This document shows, one piece after another, positions 24,600 through 31,220 of a stretch of DNA of 53,329 nucleotides (the stretch's first letter is position 1; every line of letters starts with the position of its first letter). This stretch comes from Mycobacterium palustre (GTDB taxonomy: Bacteria; Actinomycetota; Actinomycetes; Mycobacteriales; Mycobacteriaceae): the NCBI RefSeq assembly GCF_002101785.1, contig NZ_LQPJ01000143.1, positions 1 through 53,329 of the forward strand. The letters are read 5' to 3'. The position numbers were made by a program, and so were the translations under genes. The notes under the pieces were generated by a model. That model saw only the letters and a list, made by a program, of their open reading frames with translations. It was not told the origin of the DNA and did not search any database.

Positions 24600-25263
24600 C
24601 GGCCAACGCTTTACGGCCGCCCGCATAGATGCTGGCCACCCAGATGTGCACCAGCGTGTCGATCACCCGGTCCTCGGGGATCGCCTCCTCCTCGGCGGTG
24701 AACGTCGCGGACATCACCCGCTCGCTCAACATGTTCAGCGCGACCGACAGGTCCTCCGCCGGACAGGTTTCCGGAGCGGCGCCCCGCTTGCGTTCGGCCT
24801 TGATCGCCGCCGTCGTGTAGGAATCCCACTTGGCCATCAACGTCGACCACAGCCGGCGAACCTCGGGGTTGGTGGACTTCGCCGCGGCCCCGGCGACCGC
24901 GACCGCCCGGTGCGATCCCGACACCTCGAAGAAGGCCTCGATGCGCGCCCGCCACAGGGTCACCGGATCGCCCGGCAGTTGCGGGCCCAGCGCCGCGAGC
25001 GCCGCCTGCGCCTTGTGGTTCATCTGATCCAGCAGCGACAACAACACCGCGTTCTTCGACTGGAAGTAGAAGTAGAACGTCGGGCGGGAGATGCCGGCGC
25101 CCCGCGCCAGGTCGTCGACGGAAAAGTCGGCCAGCGGCCGCTCCTGCAGGAGCCGCTCGGCGGTGGCCAGGATCGCTTGTTTGCGGCCGTCGCCGGAGTG
25201 CTGCGAGGACCGCCGGCCCCGGGACGCGTGCGGGTACGCGGCCTGCGTCGAGCGCTCGGACAC
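24586..25263 (-). CDS. EthR-like TetR regulator
   Basis: 225 aa from the GTG at 25263; longer readings pass through the operator repeats. It closely resembles EthR as I remember it: ILATAERLLQERPLADFSVD, then GISRPTFYFYFQSKNAVLL, and at the end RVIDTLVHIWVASIYAG. EthR normally lies divergently from the Baeyer-Villiger monooxygenase ethA; no ethA is here, so this is a paralogue or a displaced copy. It overlaps the 57-aa frame tail to tail by 14 bases. Confidence 0.85.
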   Translation of the reverse strand: MSERSTQAAYPHASRGRRSSQHSGDGRKQAILATAERLLQERPLADFSVDDLARGAGISRPTFYFYFQSKNAVLLSLLDQMNHKAQAALAALGPQLPGDPVTLWRARIEAFFEVSGSHRAVAVAGAAAKSTNPEVRRLWSTLMAKWDSYTTAAIKAERKRGAAPETCPAEDLSVALNMLSERVMSATFTAEEEAIPEDRVIDTLVHIWVASIYAGGRKALAANVF

Positions 25264-25302
25264 GGGGGTTACTTTATGGACACCTCGACGTACCGCAGAG
25301 AA

Positions 25303-25337
25303 ATTGTCGATTAAGACCAGCAATATTGTCGATTAAG
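25303..25337. promoter_or_regulatory. 13-bp direct repeat upstream of the EthR-like gene
   Basis: ATTGTCGATTAAG occurs at 25303-25315 and again at 25325-25337, exactly 22 bases apart, i.e. two helical turns. This puts both copies on the same DNA face, 40-74 bases upstream of the start. EthR is known to bind co-operatively as several dimers on a long operator, and such spacing fits that mode. Confidence 0.6.
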
Positions 25338-25487
25338 GATCGACGGGTGTTTGTCTTTCGGCCCCCGGTTCCGGCGAACCGGTGACTTTCGCCTCTGGTT
25401 TTCGCCCGGCCCGCGATGGTCGCATCTATGCGGGCAGTCGCTCGCGGGGCAACCAGTCTCGCCGCGGTCACCAAGCCGCCTCATGCC

Positions 25488-25524
25488 GCGGCGGTCCCGG
25501 AATCCCCCCGTCCGGGACCGCCGC
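25488..25524. terminator. strong hairpin with perfect 13-bp stem
   Basis: GCGGCGGTCCCGG (25488-25500) is the exact reverse complement of CCGGGACCGCCGC (25512-25524), with an 11-base loop containing six C. It lies 33 bases past the stop of the small gene at 25557, so it probably ends that transcript before the EthR-like promoter. A smaller hairpin CCGGTTC/GAACCGG occupies 25365-25382. No T-run follows either. Confidence 0.6.
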
Positions 25525-25556
25525 TTCAGGCGCCTTAAGCGTCCGTCCGGCGGGAC

Positions 25557-25796
25557 CTAGTTGCGCGGCGTGCGCCGCACGTTGGCCATGATCCGGTCCA
25601 AGACGGCGTTGGACAGGTCGCCGTCGTCGGCCACCCGGGACAGGCCGCGCCGCCGCAGGAAGGTGTCGAGGCGCCGATCGGGCGACCAGCCGGCGTAGGT
25701 CGGCCCCAGGTAGCTCGAGCGCAGGAATTCGTGCGCGAGGGCGTCGACGTCCGATTCGGTCAATAACAACGGCGGGTTTCCACCCATAACCGTCAT
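25557..25796 (-). CDS. small hypothetical protein, 79 aa
   Basis: Starts MTVMGGNPPLLLTESDVDAL with AAAGGAG just upstream; the second Met (25787) is better spaced and may be the true start, giving 76 aa. The rest, EFLRSSYLGPTYAGWSPDRR then LDTFLRRRGLSRV, is helical and soluble, with no recognised domain. It looks like a small conserved actinobacterial protein of unknown function. It is flanked by a 328-base gap upstream and a strong terminator hairpin downstream. Confidence 0.6.
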   Translation of the reverse strand: MTVMGGNPPLLLTESDVDALAHEFLRSSYLGPTYAGWSPDRRLDTFLRRRGLSRVADDGDLSNAVLDRIMANVRRTPRN

Positions 25797-26124
25797 GCTC
25801 CTTTGTTCGCCCCGCAACCGCCCCAGCAAAGCTACGTCAGGCCACACCATTATTGCGTCACGCGCAGATTGCGGATAGGGGCCAAAGTCGCCGCGATCGC
25901 CGTCGGAATCATTTGACGGTCTTCGTATTTGACGGCTGCCCAGAGGGGCCGGGGCCAAACGACTCTAGTGGCGGGCGCTGGGGCGCCCTACGGTCGGGCT
26001 GGTGGGGACGGTGAAAGCCTCATCGCCGGCATCGACGGCTCGCGGCCGGCGATTGCGGCCGCCGTCGCCATGGCTTCTCCCGCCGTCCTGGTTTTTACAA
26101 TCAGCCTTGTGTAAAATCTGCGGC
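25797..26124. promoter_or_regulatory. gene-free region with operator at the right end
   Basis: A 328-base divergent region between the small gene (25796) and the regulator (26125). No convincing gene was seen. At the right end TTTTACA (26093-26099) and TGTAAAA (26110-26116) form a perfect 7-bp inverted repeat with a 10-base spacer. It stops 8 bases before the regulator's ATG, so a bound dimer would also cover its ribosome site. It looks like self-regulation. Confidence 0.6.
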
Positions 26125-26802
26125 ATGACATCCCCGGCCGGAAAGCCGCCCGCTCAACCCGCAGGCCGCCGCCGCGAGGTGCTGCGGTTGCTGCGGTCCT
26201 CGCCCGCCCCGATGAGCATCCTCGCGATCGCCGACGCGCTCCGGGTGCATCCCAACACCGTGCGCTTCCACCTCGGCACCCTGCTCACCGACGGCCACGT
26301 CGAGCAGGTCGAGCAGGGGCGCAAGGGGCCGGGGCGCCCGCCGCTGATGTTCGCCGCGGTGCGCCAGATGGATCGCGGCGGCACGCGCCACTACCGCGTC
26401 CTGGCCGAGATCCTCGCGGCCGCGCTGGCGGCCGAGCGCAACCCGCGCCCCAAGGCGGTGGCCGCGGGACGCGCGTGGGGGCGGCAGGCGGAACGCGGCT
26501 CGCCGCCGACGCCCGTCGCGAGCGCCGGCGAGGCCATCGATCGCCTAATCGAGATGCTCGACGATCTCGGGTTCGCCCCCGAGCGCCGGACCGCCAAGGG
26601 CGAGCAACAGGTGGGCCTGCGGCACTGCCCGTTTCTGGAGCTGGCCGAAACCCGTGGCGCCGTCGTGTGCCCGATCCACCTCGGGCTGATGCAGGGCGCT
26701 TTGGAGGCGTGGGCGGCGCCGGTGTCGGTCGATCGGCTCGACGCGTTCGCGGAACCGGACCTGTGCCTGGCCCACGTCAGCGCCGTCGGGGCCGCCGGAT
26801 GA
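26125..26802 (+). CDS. winged-helix regulator with C-terminal Cys motif
   Basis: 225 aa. N-terminal ArsR-like winged helix (REVLRLLRSSPAPMSILAIA, then HPNTVRFHLGTLL, wing GRKGPGRPP). The C-terminal part reads LRHCPFLELAETRGAVVCPI...EPDLCLAHV: three Cys and nearby His, in the place where SufR-type regulators hold an iron-sulfur cluster. Corresponds in position to M. tuberculosis Rv2621c (from memory). The following membrane gene overlaps it by ATGA, and a palindrome sits just before the start. Iron-sulfur or metal sensing is an inference. Confidence 0.8.
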   Translation: MTSPAGKPPAQPAGRRREVLRLLRSSPAPMSILAIADALRVHPNTVRFHLGTLLTDGHVEQVEQGRKGPGRPPLMFAAVRQMDRGGTRHYRVLAEILAAALAAERNPRPKAVAAGRAWGRQAERGSPPTPVASAGEAIDRLIEMLDDLGFAPERRTAKGEQQVGLRHCPFLELAETRGAVVCPIHLGLMQGALEAWAAPVSVDRLDAFAEPDLCLAHVSAVGAAG

Positions 26803-27233
26803 GCGCCGGAGCGGCGGTCGCCGTCGCGGTCACTTTCGTATGGCTCGGCATGGTGCTGGCCATCTCGTTCCTCGAAGCGCCGCTGAAGTTCCGCGCACCC
26901 AACGTGACCCTGCAGATCGGGCTCGGCATCGGGCGCCTGGTGTTTCGGGCGCTGAACACCGTCGAGGTCGTCTTCGCCCTCGTGATCGTGGCGATCGTGG
27001 CCGGCAGCACCGAGCGCCCGGCCCCCGCGCGGATCGTGGCGGCCCTCGCCGTCGCCATCGCCGCGCTGGCGATCCAGTTGGTCGCGGTGCGGCCGCGCCT
27101 GGCCCGCCGCTCCAATCAGGTGCTCGCCGGATCCGACGGTCCCCGGTCGCGCGCGCACTACGTCTACGTCGGCTTCGAGGTGGTCAAGGCGGTGGCCCTG
27201 CTGGTGGCGGGGATACTGCTATTGACCGTCTGA
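26799..27233 (+). CDS. four-helix membrane protein
   Basis: 144 aa with four hydrophobic segments (AAVAVAVTFVWLGMVLAISF; NTVEVVFALVIVAIVAG; ARIVAALAVAIAALAIQLVA; VVKAVALLVAGILLLTV) and a short polar loop RSNQVLAGSDGPRS. It matches the size and place of Rv2620c as I recall. It starts inside the regulator stop (ATGA), so expression follows that regulator. No enzymatic motif is visible; function unknown. Confidence 0.75.
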   Translation: MSAGAAVAVAVTFVWLGMVLAISFLEAPLKFRAPNVTLQIGLGIGRLVFRALNTVEVVFALVIVAIVAGSTERPAPARIVAALAVAIAALAIQLVAVRPRLARRSNQVLAGSDGPRSRAHYVYVGFEVVKAVALLVAGILLLTV

Positions 27234-27267
27234 CCAAAAGCGCTTTCCCGAATCGAAGGGGTCGACC

Positions 27268-27615
27268 ATGGAATCCATCTCGTTGACCAGCCTCGCCTCC
27301 GAAAAGCTGGCCGAGGCGGGGCGGTCGCACAGCGGACGCGCCGCGCACACCATCCACGGTGGCCACACCCACGAACTGCGCCAAACCGTGCTGGCCCTGC
27401 TGGCCGGCCACGACCTCTCCGAGCACGACAGCCCGGGGGAGGCGACGCTGCAGGTGCTGCAGGGGCACGTCCGGCTGACCACCGGCGGCGACGCCTGGGA
27501 GGGCAACGCCGGCGACTACGTCGCGATCCCGGCCGAGCGGCACGCCCTGCACGCGGTCGAGGACTCGGTGGTCATGCTGACCGTGCTGAAGAGCCAGCCC
27601 GGGGCGGCCCACTAG
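27268..27615 (+). CDS. cupin-domain protein
   Basis: 115 aa of a single cupin barrel: HTHELRQTVLALLAGHDLSE, LQVLQGHVRLTTGG, then AGDYVAIPAERHALHAVEDS. The metal-binding His/Glu of classical cupins is incomplete in the first motif (SEHDSPGEATLQVLQG gives some candidates). It follows the membrane gene by 34 bases in the same direction and fits Rv2619c by position. Likely a small stress-related cupin; substrate unknown. Confidence 0.8.
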   Translation: MESISLTSLASEKLAEAGRSHSGRAAHTIHGGHTHELRQTVLALLAGHDLSEHDSPGEATLQVLQGHVRLTTGGDAWEGNAGDYVAIPAERHALHAVEDSVVMLTVLKSQPGAAH

Positions 27616-27620
27616 TTTCG

Positions 27621-28574
27621 ATGCTGTCCACGCCCTGGTCGAGGAGTTTCGGGCTGCGGGCGCCCATCGTCAACGCCCCGATGGGCGGGGTGGCCGGCGG
27701 CCGGCTGGCCGCGGCGGTCACCGCCGCCGGGGGCCTGGGCATGGTCGGCATGGGCAGCGACGGCAGCAGGTCGCTGCTGGCCGACCAGCTGCGCCACGTG
27801 CGCGGTCGGTTCGGGATCGGCCTGGTGGACTGGGTGATGCGCAACGAAGAGGGTCTCCTCGAGGACGCGCTGGCCGCCGGCCCCGCCCTGCTGTCGGTCA
27901 GCTTCGGGACCGACCTGTCGTGGGTCGCGCGCGCGCACGACGCCAAAATCCCTACCGCCACACAGGTTTACGACCGCGACGGCGCCCGTCGGGCGGTCGA
28001 CGCCGGCGTCGACGTCCTGGTGGCGCGCGGCGCCGAGGGCGGCGGCCACGGCGAGGTCAGGCTCGCGACGCTGCCGTTGCTCGACGCCGTTCTGGACGCC
28101 TTGGACGGCGCAGCGGTGCCGGTCCTCGCGGGCGGCGGCATCGCCTCGCCGCGCAGCCTGGCCGCCGTGCTGGCCGCGGGCGCCAGCGGCGCCTGGGTGG
28201 GCACCCGCCTGGCCGCGTGCCCCGAGGCGCTGACCGGCGACGGCAGCCGCCGGGCGCTGATCGCCGCGCGGGCCACCGACACGGCCGTCACCCGGGCCTT
28301 CGACGTCGCCAAGGGCCTGCCCTGGCCGGCGCGGTTCCCGGCGCGGGTGCTGGCCAACGACTTCGTCGCGCGCTGGACCGGCCGCGAGGACGCGCTCGAC
28401 CCGCCGGCCTGCGACGAGCTGGCCGCCGCGACGGCCGCCGACGACCGCAGCATCGCGCCCGTCGACGCCGGCCAGGGCGTGGGCATGATCGCCGACGACG
28501 CGCCGGTGAGCGAGGTCATCGAGCAGATGTGCGCGGGCGCGGAGCGCTTGCTCGCCGGTTGGGGCCGGGCCTAA
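27621..28574 (+). CDS. nitronate monooxygenase-like flavoprotein
   Basis: 317 aa TIM-barrel FMN enzyme of the 2-nitropropane dioxygenase/NMO group: RAPIVNAPMGGVAGGRLAAA, ARGAEGGGHGEVRLA with the active-site GGHG, then VLAGGGIASPRSLAAVLAAG and WVGTRLAACPEA for FMN binding. It should oxidise nitronates or act as an FMN-linked oxidase. Only 5 bases separate it from the cupin. Its 3' end overlaps the convergent regulator gene by 59 bases. Confidence 0.87.
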   Translation: MLSTPWSRSFGLRAPIVNAPMGGVAGGRLAAAVTAAGGLGMVGMGSDGSRSLLADQLRHVRGRFGIGLVDWVMRNEEGLLEDALAAGPALLSVSFGTDLSWVARAHDAKIPTATQVYDRDGARRAVDAGVDVLVARGAEGGGHGEVRLATLPLLDAVLDALDGAAVPVLAGGGIASPRSLAAVLAAGASGAWVGTRLAACPEALTGDGSRRALIAARATDTAVTRAFDVAKGLPWPARFPARVLANDFVARWTGREDALDPPACDELAAATAADDRSIAPVDAGQGVGMIADDAPVSEVIEQMCAGAERLLAGWGRA

Positions 28575-29253
28575 GCACGACGCAACACCGATCCGGGCCC
28601 GGGCACAGGCGCGCTTCGGGCCCGTGGGGCGCCAGCGCCTCGGCAACGCCGGTGATCAGCGCGTGGTTCATGTGGCAGGCCAGCTCCCGCTGTTGTTGGG
28701 CCAGCGCGTGGAACGGGCAGTTCGCGAGCTGCACCTCCCCGGACGCGCGGCGCGGCTCGTAGCCGTGCTCGCGCAGCACCGCCAGCGCGAGCCGCAGCGC
28801 GCCCGCCGCGTCGGCGGGCGGGCGCTGGGGCGCGCCGATCGCCCGGCCGTAGTCGCGGGCGACGCGGTCCAGCACCTCGACGACCGGCTCGCCGGTGGCC
28901 GCCGACTGCGCGATGGCGTCGGCCATCAGCCGGCCGGCCAGCTCGTATTCGCGTTGCGGGAGGCTGATCGCGATGTCGTGGCGGGCCCGCCGGTACAGCT
29001 TGGCGGTGCGGCCCGCGCCCGGTCCGGACCGCCCCGTCAGCCGTGCGTAGTCGGTCTCCAGCAGGCCCTCTGCGGTCAGCCGGTCCAGGTGGAACTTGGC
29101 CTGGTGGTGCGGGATCCCGAGGGCGTCGGCGGCCTGGTCGCGGCTCACCGGCGCGGGCTGGGCGCACACGAAGCGATACAGCCGCCGCCGCACCGGGTCG
29201 GCCAGCGCCCCGATGCCGGCGGCGTCACGCTCCAGCGGGTCCCTGCCGTCCAC
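28516..29253 (-). CDS. second winged-helix regulator with Cys motif (SufR-like)
   Basis: 245 aa from a GTG at 29253. Winged helix at residues 15-65 (LADPVRRRLYRFVCAQ, then GIPHHQAKFHLDRLTAEGLL). The C-terminus holds ANCPFHALAQQQRELACHMN then RLCPGPDRCCVVL, i.e. Cys residues spaced 13, about 22 and 6 apart, a pattern like the iron-sulfur SufR family and a paralogue of the 26125 regulator. It is divergent from the DoxX-like gene across inverted TTCTAACG sites and probably represses it. Matches Rv2618 by place. Confidence 0.82.
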   Translation of the reverse strand: MDGRDPLERDAAGIGALADPVRRRLYRFVCAQPAPVSRDQAADALGIPHHQAKFHLDRLTAEGLLETDYARLTGRSGPGAGRTAKLYRRARHDIAISLPQREYELAGRLMADAIAQSAATGEPVVEVLDRVARDYGRAIGAPQRPPADAAGALRLALAVLREHGYEPRRASGEVQLANCPFHALAQQQRELACHMNHALITGVAEALAPHGPEARLCPGPDRCCVVLRPGPNRRASAPRPRTSAR

Positions 29254-29263
29254 TCACCAGCCA

Positions 29264-29333
29264 TTTCTAACGGACAAAACTCTTGACGCTACAGTCTACC
29301 GGTTCTAACGTTCGAATCATTATCCGTTAGAAA
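29264..29333. promoter_or_regulatory. operator and promoter between regulator and DoxX-like gene
   Basis: TTTCTAACGGA (29264-29274) and its exact reverse complement TCCGTTAGAAA (29323-29333) form an 11-bp inverted repeat. A third half-site TTCTAACG lies at 29303-29310. A plus-strand promoter fits between: TTGACG (29283-29288), 17 bases, TAACGT (29306-29311), the -10 box overlapping the middle half-site. A regulator bound there would block the DoxX-like promoter. Confidence 0.65.
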
Positions 29334-29345
29334 ATGGAGGTGGCC

Positions 29346-29786
29346 ATGAGCACCCAACAAGCCGGCGCGAGCCCCGCCCTCGCCAATCAGCTGCGGGACC
29401 CGGCCAATTCGGCGTACCTCGCGCTGCGCACCGTGTTCACGATCGCGCCCGTTGTGATGGGGCTGGACAAGTTCTTCAACCTGCTCACCCACCCGCGCCA
29501 CTGGAGCGTGTATCTGGCCGGCTGGATCGACGACCTGGTGCCCGGCACCGCCGATCAGTTGATGTACGTGGTCGGGGTGATCGAGATCGTCGCCGGCATC
29601 GTGGTCGCGGTCGCGCCGCGGATCGGCGCCTGGGTGGTGGCGGCCTGGCTGGCCGGGATCATCATCAACCTCGTCACCGGTCCCGGCTGCTACGACATCG
29701 CGCTGCGTGACTTCGGGCTGCTGGTCGGCGCCGTCGCGCTCGGCCTGCTGGCGCAGGACCGGGCCCGTCAGACCGCGCGCAGGTAG
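29346..29786 (+). CDS. DoxX-like membrane protein
   Basis: 146 aa from the ATG at 29346 with GGAGGT at 29336-29341. Four hydrophobic helices with the DoxX-like pattern: AYLALRTVFTIAPVVMGLDK, LMYVVGVIEIVAGIVVAVAP, WVVAAWLAGIIINLV and DFGLLVGAVALGLLA. Family members are linked to thiol/redox or oxidative-stress complexes at the membrane in mycobacteria. It is expressed divergently from the Cys-motif regulator and overlaps the DUF1990 gene tail to tail by 19 bases. Rv2617c by position. Confidence 0.8.
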   Translation: MSTQQAGASPALANQLRDPANSAYLALRTVFTIAPVVMGLDKFFNLLTHPRHWSVYLAGWIDDLVPGTADQLMYVVGVIEIVAGIVVAVAPRIGAWVVAAWLAGIIINLVTGPGCYDIALRDFGLLVGAVALGLLAQDRARQTARR

Positions 29787-30268
29787 CGCCCGGCGATGAC
29801 GCGCTGGGCCCCGCGCACCAGCGGCCCGCCCGCCTTGCTCCACCACCGGGCGGGCCGGGAGAACGCCGACACCTCCGCGAACACCGCGGAGGTGCTCGGG
29901 TCCCGGCGCACCACGAAGCGTTCCTCGCCGGACTCGGGGTGGCCCGGCAGGGTGCCGTAGGCGAACCCGCGGATGTCGGGCTCGTCGACGACGTACACCA
30001 CCCGGCACGGCGCGGGCAGCAAACCCAGGCGCACCACCAGCACGGCGTCGACGACGGCGACCTCCGAGCTGGCCTGCACCCGCAGCCCGGAGCCTCGCTG
30101 CATGCCCCAGTGCATGACGGCGTCGGCGGCCCGCTCGAAACGCTCTGTGCCCGTGCCGATCTGGCGTTCGACGTGCTGGTGATGGTAGCCCGCGGGCAGC
30201 CGCCCGTCGGCGGTCGCGCCCACCTCGCGGTACGTCAACGGAAGTTCCTCGAGCGCTCCCAGGTCCAC
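29768..30268 (-). CDS. DUF1990 family protein
   Basis: 166 aa from the GTG at 30268, the same length I recall for Rv2616. DUF1990 features: LTYREVGATADGRLPAGYHH at the start, RFERAADAVMHWGMQRGSGL, VVYVVDEPDIRGFAYGTLPG-like core and EERFVVRRDPSTSAVFAEVS. The fold is probably a SRPBCC-like lipid or small-molecule binding barrel; no enzyme activity is known. Divergent from the aldo/keto reductase with 59 bases between starts. Confidence 0.82.
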   Translation of the reverse strand: MDLGALEELPLTYREVGATADGRLPAGYHHQHVERQIGTGTERFERAADAVMHWGMQRGSGLRVQASSEVAVVDAVLVVRLGLLPAPCRVVYVVDEPDIRGFAYGTLPGHPESGEERFVVRRDPSTSAVFAEVSAFSRPARWWSKAGGPLVRGAQRVIAGRYLRAV

Positions 30269-30327
30269 CCGGCCAGCTTGCCACGTCGCGACGCGCGTCC
30301 GCCGTCGCGGCGGCGTAGGGTCTAAAT

Positions 30328-31206
30328 GTGACCGCGCAAACACCCGTTGCCCAAGCATCCGGAACGTTCACCCTCGGCGGCGACCTGACCGTCAACCGAC
30401 TCGGTTTTGGCGCCATGCGCCTGACCGGCAAGGGCGTGTGGGGCCCGCCCGCCGACCGCGACGAATGCGTCCGCGTCGTGCGGCGCGCGGTGGAACTCGG
30501 CGTGAACTTCATCGACACCGCGGACTCCTACGGCCCCTACGTGTCGGAGGAGATCATCCGCGAGGCGCTGCACCCCTACGACGGGGTGGTGATCGCGACC
30601 AAGGCGGGGCTGCTGCGCACCGGCCCCGATGTGTGGGTCCCGCTGGGCAATCCGGCCTACCTGCGGCAGGAATGCGAGATGAGCCTGCGCCGCCTCGGCG
30701 TGGAGACCATCGATTTGTTCCAGCTGCACCGCGTCGACCGCAACTTCCCGCTGGCCGACCAGGTCGGCGAGCTGGTCAACCTCAAGAACGAGGGCAAGAT
30801 CCGCCACATCGGGCTCTCCGAGGTCGACATCGACCAGCTCAAGGAGGCCAGCCAGATCACCGAGATCGTGTCGGTGCAGAACATGTACAACCTGGCCTCG
30901 CGGGGGGCCGAGCCGCTGCTGGACTACGCGACCGACCAGGGCGTCGGCTTCATCCCGTGGTTCCCGCTGGCCGCCGGCCCGCTCGCGGCCCCCGACGGTC
31001 CGCTGCAGCGCATCGCCGCCGACCACGACGCGACGCCGTCGCAGCTGGCGCTGGCGTGGTTGCTGAAGCGTTCGCCGGTGATGCTGCCGATCCCGGGCAC
31101 CTCCAGCGTCGCGCACCTGGAGGAGAACGTCGCCGCGGCCCAGATCACGCTGAGCGACGAGGAGTTCGAGACCCTGGCGGCCGCCGGAGGCCAGCAGACC
31201 GTCTGA
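30328..31206 (+). CDS. aldo/keto reductase
   Basis: 292 aa starting at GTG. NADPH-dependent TIM-barrel reductase with the catalytic tetrad in view: Asp in FIDTADSYG, Tyr in the same motif, Lys in VIATKAGLL and His in LFQLHRVD. The C-terminal LPIPGTSSVAHLEENVAAA binds the cofactor phosphate. Probably reduces an aldehyde or ketone of xenobiotic or lipid-peroxide origin. Monocistronic as far as can be seen; convergent with the LuxR-type gene. Confidence 0.9.
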   Translation: MTAQTPVAQASGTFTLGGDLTVNRLGFGAMRLTGKGVWGPPADRDECVRVVRRAVELGVNFIDTADSYGPYVSEEIIREALHPYDGVVIATKAGLLRTGPDVWVPLGNPAYLRQECEMSLRRLGVETIDLFQLHRVDRNFPLADQVGELVNLKNEGKIRHIGLSEVDIDQLKEASQITEIVSVQNMYNLASRGAEPLLDYATDQGVGFIPWFPLAAGPLAAPDGPLQRIAADHDATPSQLALAWLLKRSPVMLPIPGTSSVAHLEENVAAAQITLSDEEFETLAAAGGQQTV

Positions 31207-31220
31207 CCGACGCACGCCCC

